Source: CAIYYX01 sp035530135 (GTDB taxonomy: Bacteria; Pseudomonadota; Gammaproteobacteria; Burkholderiales; Rhodocyclaceae). Taken from it: a stretch of 25,058 bases of DNA. The DNA is taken from contig DATKVJ010000068.1 of assembly GCA_035530135.1 (NCBI GenBank), positions 1 to 25,058 on the forward strand, in the 5' to 3' direction. The notes below the pieces were generated by a model. It had not been told where the DNA came from, did not search any database, and was given only the letters and a program-made list of their open reading frames with translations. Shown one piece after another: positions 23,696-25,058 of this stretch; the stretch's first letter is position 1; each line of letters begins with the position of its first letter. The translations under genes were made by a program, and so were the position numbers.

Positions 23696-24214
23696 CTACT
23701 TCACCCTGCGCAGTATCGGTTGCACGACCGCGTCGCCTTTCACGATATCCAGTGCCCGGTCAACCTGTGCCCTCGTGAGACAGCGTCGAGCGAAGCGCGC
23801 CGTCACCATCAACGGCGGATACAGTAGCGCGACCGGAAAGCTGATCAGCAGGGCGGGCCACGCCGGGAATGCGAAGGCTGCGAGGCTGGCAACCGAGAAG
23901 GCCACGACGACGGCTGCGTCGCATCGTCGCCAGAGCAGAGGTGGATCGGCTCGAACGAAATTCACCTGCTTCCCGGTGGACCCGTTGTAGAGCCCGACCA
24001 GCCGTTCACCCAGTAGCAACGCAGTCACCATGTGACCGCGACGAGCCGGCATCTCACGGCAGTGGACGACCAGCTTGATGTCGTGGCCGCTGGTCGTCGA
24101 GATCCAGAGTTCGCGCCTTTCGCGCGCCGGGTATTGTTCACACCAGCGCATTGGCACGTTGATGTAGCGCTGAACTTCGACCAGTTGGCCGCTGACGGAC
24201 CAGAACCTACGCAT
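23696..24214 (-). CDS. Small membrane protein of unknown family, copy B (paralogue of the gene at 877-1386)
   Basis: The product is 172 aa and its function is unknown. It has the same layout as copy A: about 95 soluble residues containing RRELWI and REMPARRGH, two hydrophobic segments (about 100-140), then a basic tail with RAQVDRALD. Identity is spread over the whole length but is moderate, so this is an old duplication or separately acquired family members rather than a recent copy. AGGAGG lies 6 bp before ATG 24214. It converges on the integrase with a 44-bp gap. Upstream lie CAGTG/CACTG inverted repeats and a hairpin array, matching the arrangement at copy A. Confidence 0.75.
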   Translation of the reverse strand: MRRFWSVSGQLVEVQRYINVPMRWCEQYPARERRELWISTTSGHDIKLVVHCREMPARRGHMVTALLLGERLVGLYNGSTGKQVNFVRADPPLLWRRCDAAVVVAFSVASLAAFAFPAWPALLISFPVALLYPPLMVTARFARRCLTRAQVDRALDIVKGDAVVQPILRRVK

Positions 24215-24338
24215 GGGGGCCTCCTTGTGGGTACCCGGTCAACGTCGCATGCAAACCAGCCTTGTCAACTCGCGCGTTCGCACCGAGCGGTGCCGTTTCT
24301 GTCGCTGTGTCGAATGATTGGCGGATCAGATGACATTC

Positions 24339-24446
24339 CAGTGACACCCCAATACGTATGCACTGATAGTGCAGTGTGAGCGTTGCCCAGTCACGCGATT
24401 AATCCCGCAGTGTCTGACACTGGACCAACACTGCACTGAATATTCG
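24339..24446 (-). promoter_or_regulatory. Cluster of CAGTG/CACTG inverted repeats upstream of copy B
   Basis: Read on the minus strand, this begins with CGAATATT (24446-24439), then CAGTGCAGTG and CCAGTGTCA. It contains two perfect inverted repeats, CAGTGTC-T-GACACTG (24408-24422) and TGCACT-GAT-AGTGCA (24359-24373), and ends with GGGTGTCACTGG. The order and the distance to the gene start (about 230 bp versus about 220 bp at copy A) match the region at 655-789. I infer a shared operator. The stretch 24215-24338 between it and the gene shows nothing further. Confidence 0.55.
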
Positions 24447-24685
24447 ACCGTGCGCGAACAGCCTGAATTCAGTGCGACGCATAGCCTCGCAATATTCATG
24501 ATCCGTACCAGAGGCCACTCTTGTTCGCGTCAACCCCTGCTACAGCTTGCCTGTCGATGTTGAGCAGAAAATGGAGCCGCATCAAGCGCCGACGCAATGC
24601 CACCCGTAAGCCCCGACGAATCGCGGCGGTTGCGGAACGAGGCCTTGACGCAGGATGATGCCTGGTGTCAACTGACGACTCCCGA
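24447..24685. other. Non-coding stretch, nothing recognised
   Basis: No gene with a credible start, ribosome site and composition is seen on either strand. A frame at 24597-24902 (+) is open but runs through the hairpins described next and looks non-coding. Confidence 0.4.
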
Positions 24686-25052
24686 CGGCCCTCCTGATGG
24701 CCGGCTCCCTGTGGAGCGAAAGGCGTTGCGGTCGTTACCCGCCTCTGAAGTCCCGAGCTCGAATCGGACCGGTCGTCACCCCCGAGGTGGCGGCCTTGTA
24801 GAAGTCATTCGTAGAGCCTATGTCTGCGACCTGCCGGCGATTATCGCCGGGCGCTCCCTGAAGCGCTTCGCAGTCACGGTTGATGTCGTGCCCGGCACTT
24901 GATGCCGGTGCACCTGTCCCGCCATTCAATCGAGCACCTGCCCTTCCACTGTGAAAGGCAAGGTACGCGGTCGTGCTTGCCCCTGATGGGCTCCGCCGCG
25001 TGCCATTCCGCTCGTTGACCTGACACCACCCTGGACTCTCGGTCAGGGGTGG
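24686..25052 (-). other. Second hairpin array, upstream of copy B
   Basis: Inverted repeats in plus coordinates: 24686-24703 (CGGCC/GGCCG), 24834-24850 (CCGGCGAT/ATCGCCGG, 1-nt loop), 24851-24866 (GCGCT/AGCGC), 24892-24908 (CCGGCA/TGCCGG), 24979-24991 (GCCC/GGGC) and 25026-25052 (CCACCC/GGGTGG). On the minus strand four of the loops contain TCAAG, TCAGG or ATCAG, resembling the TCNRG loops of the left array. It probably continues past the window end. It is not recognised as a known RNA. Confidence 0.45.
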
Positions 25053-25058
25053 ACCCAT

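Noticed and set aside
24597..24902. 101-codon plus-strand frame and a 107-codon minus-strand frame at the right end
   Set aside because: They overlap each other and the hairpin array, with no ribosome site and no recognisable domain.

Overview
The window is a GC-rich bacterial chromosome segment. Its conserved core looks betaproteobacterial, most likely Rhodocyclales-like. This rests on gene order: glnA, then a DUF4124 gene, then ntrB-ntrC; birA-coaX followed by a SPOR-domain gene; and coaE-zapD. The placement is inference, because no rRNA is present.

Layout. Positions 1-876 are non-coding and full of hairpins, ending in a cluster of CAGTG/CACTG inverted repeats just ahead of a small two-helix membrane protein gene (877-1386). 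An operon follows (1808-5391): a 385-aa protein of unknown function, translationally coupled to an archaeo-eukaryotic-primase/superfamily 2 helicase fusion of the kind named in TOTE conflict systems. From 5530 to 22188 the genes are mostly core metabolism: an EamA transporter and gluQ (+); nadA, a YbhP-like EEP enzyme and a ClsB-like cardiolipin synthase as a minus-strand operon; a rhodanese divergent from a cation-efflux transporter; glnA with a full NtrC/sigma-54 control region; a DUF4124 protein; ntrB-ntrC; birA-coaX; a lone trpB2 behind an FNR-type promoter; a SPOR protein; coaE; and zapD.

After the zapD terminator the sequence changes character. A P4-type tyrosine integrase (22374-23651) is preceded by short repeats. 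Facing it on the minus strand is a second copy of the small membrane protein family. This copy also has upstream CAGTG/CACTG inverted repeats and, beyond them, another hairpin array running to the window end.

The most unusual content is this pair of modules, each built as hairpin array, CAGTG repeats, then membrane protein. One lies beside the TOTE-type operon and one beside the integrase. Many of the hairpin loops share the pattern TCNRG. I do not recognise this system. The other point worth attention is regulation: glnA carries two NtrC sites and a sigma-54 promoter, and its regulators ntrB-ntrC are encoded just downstream.
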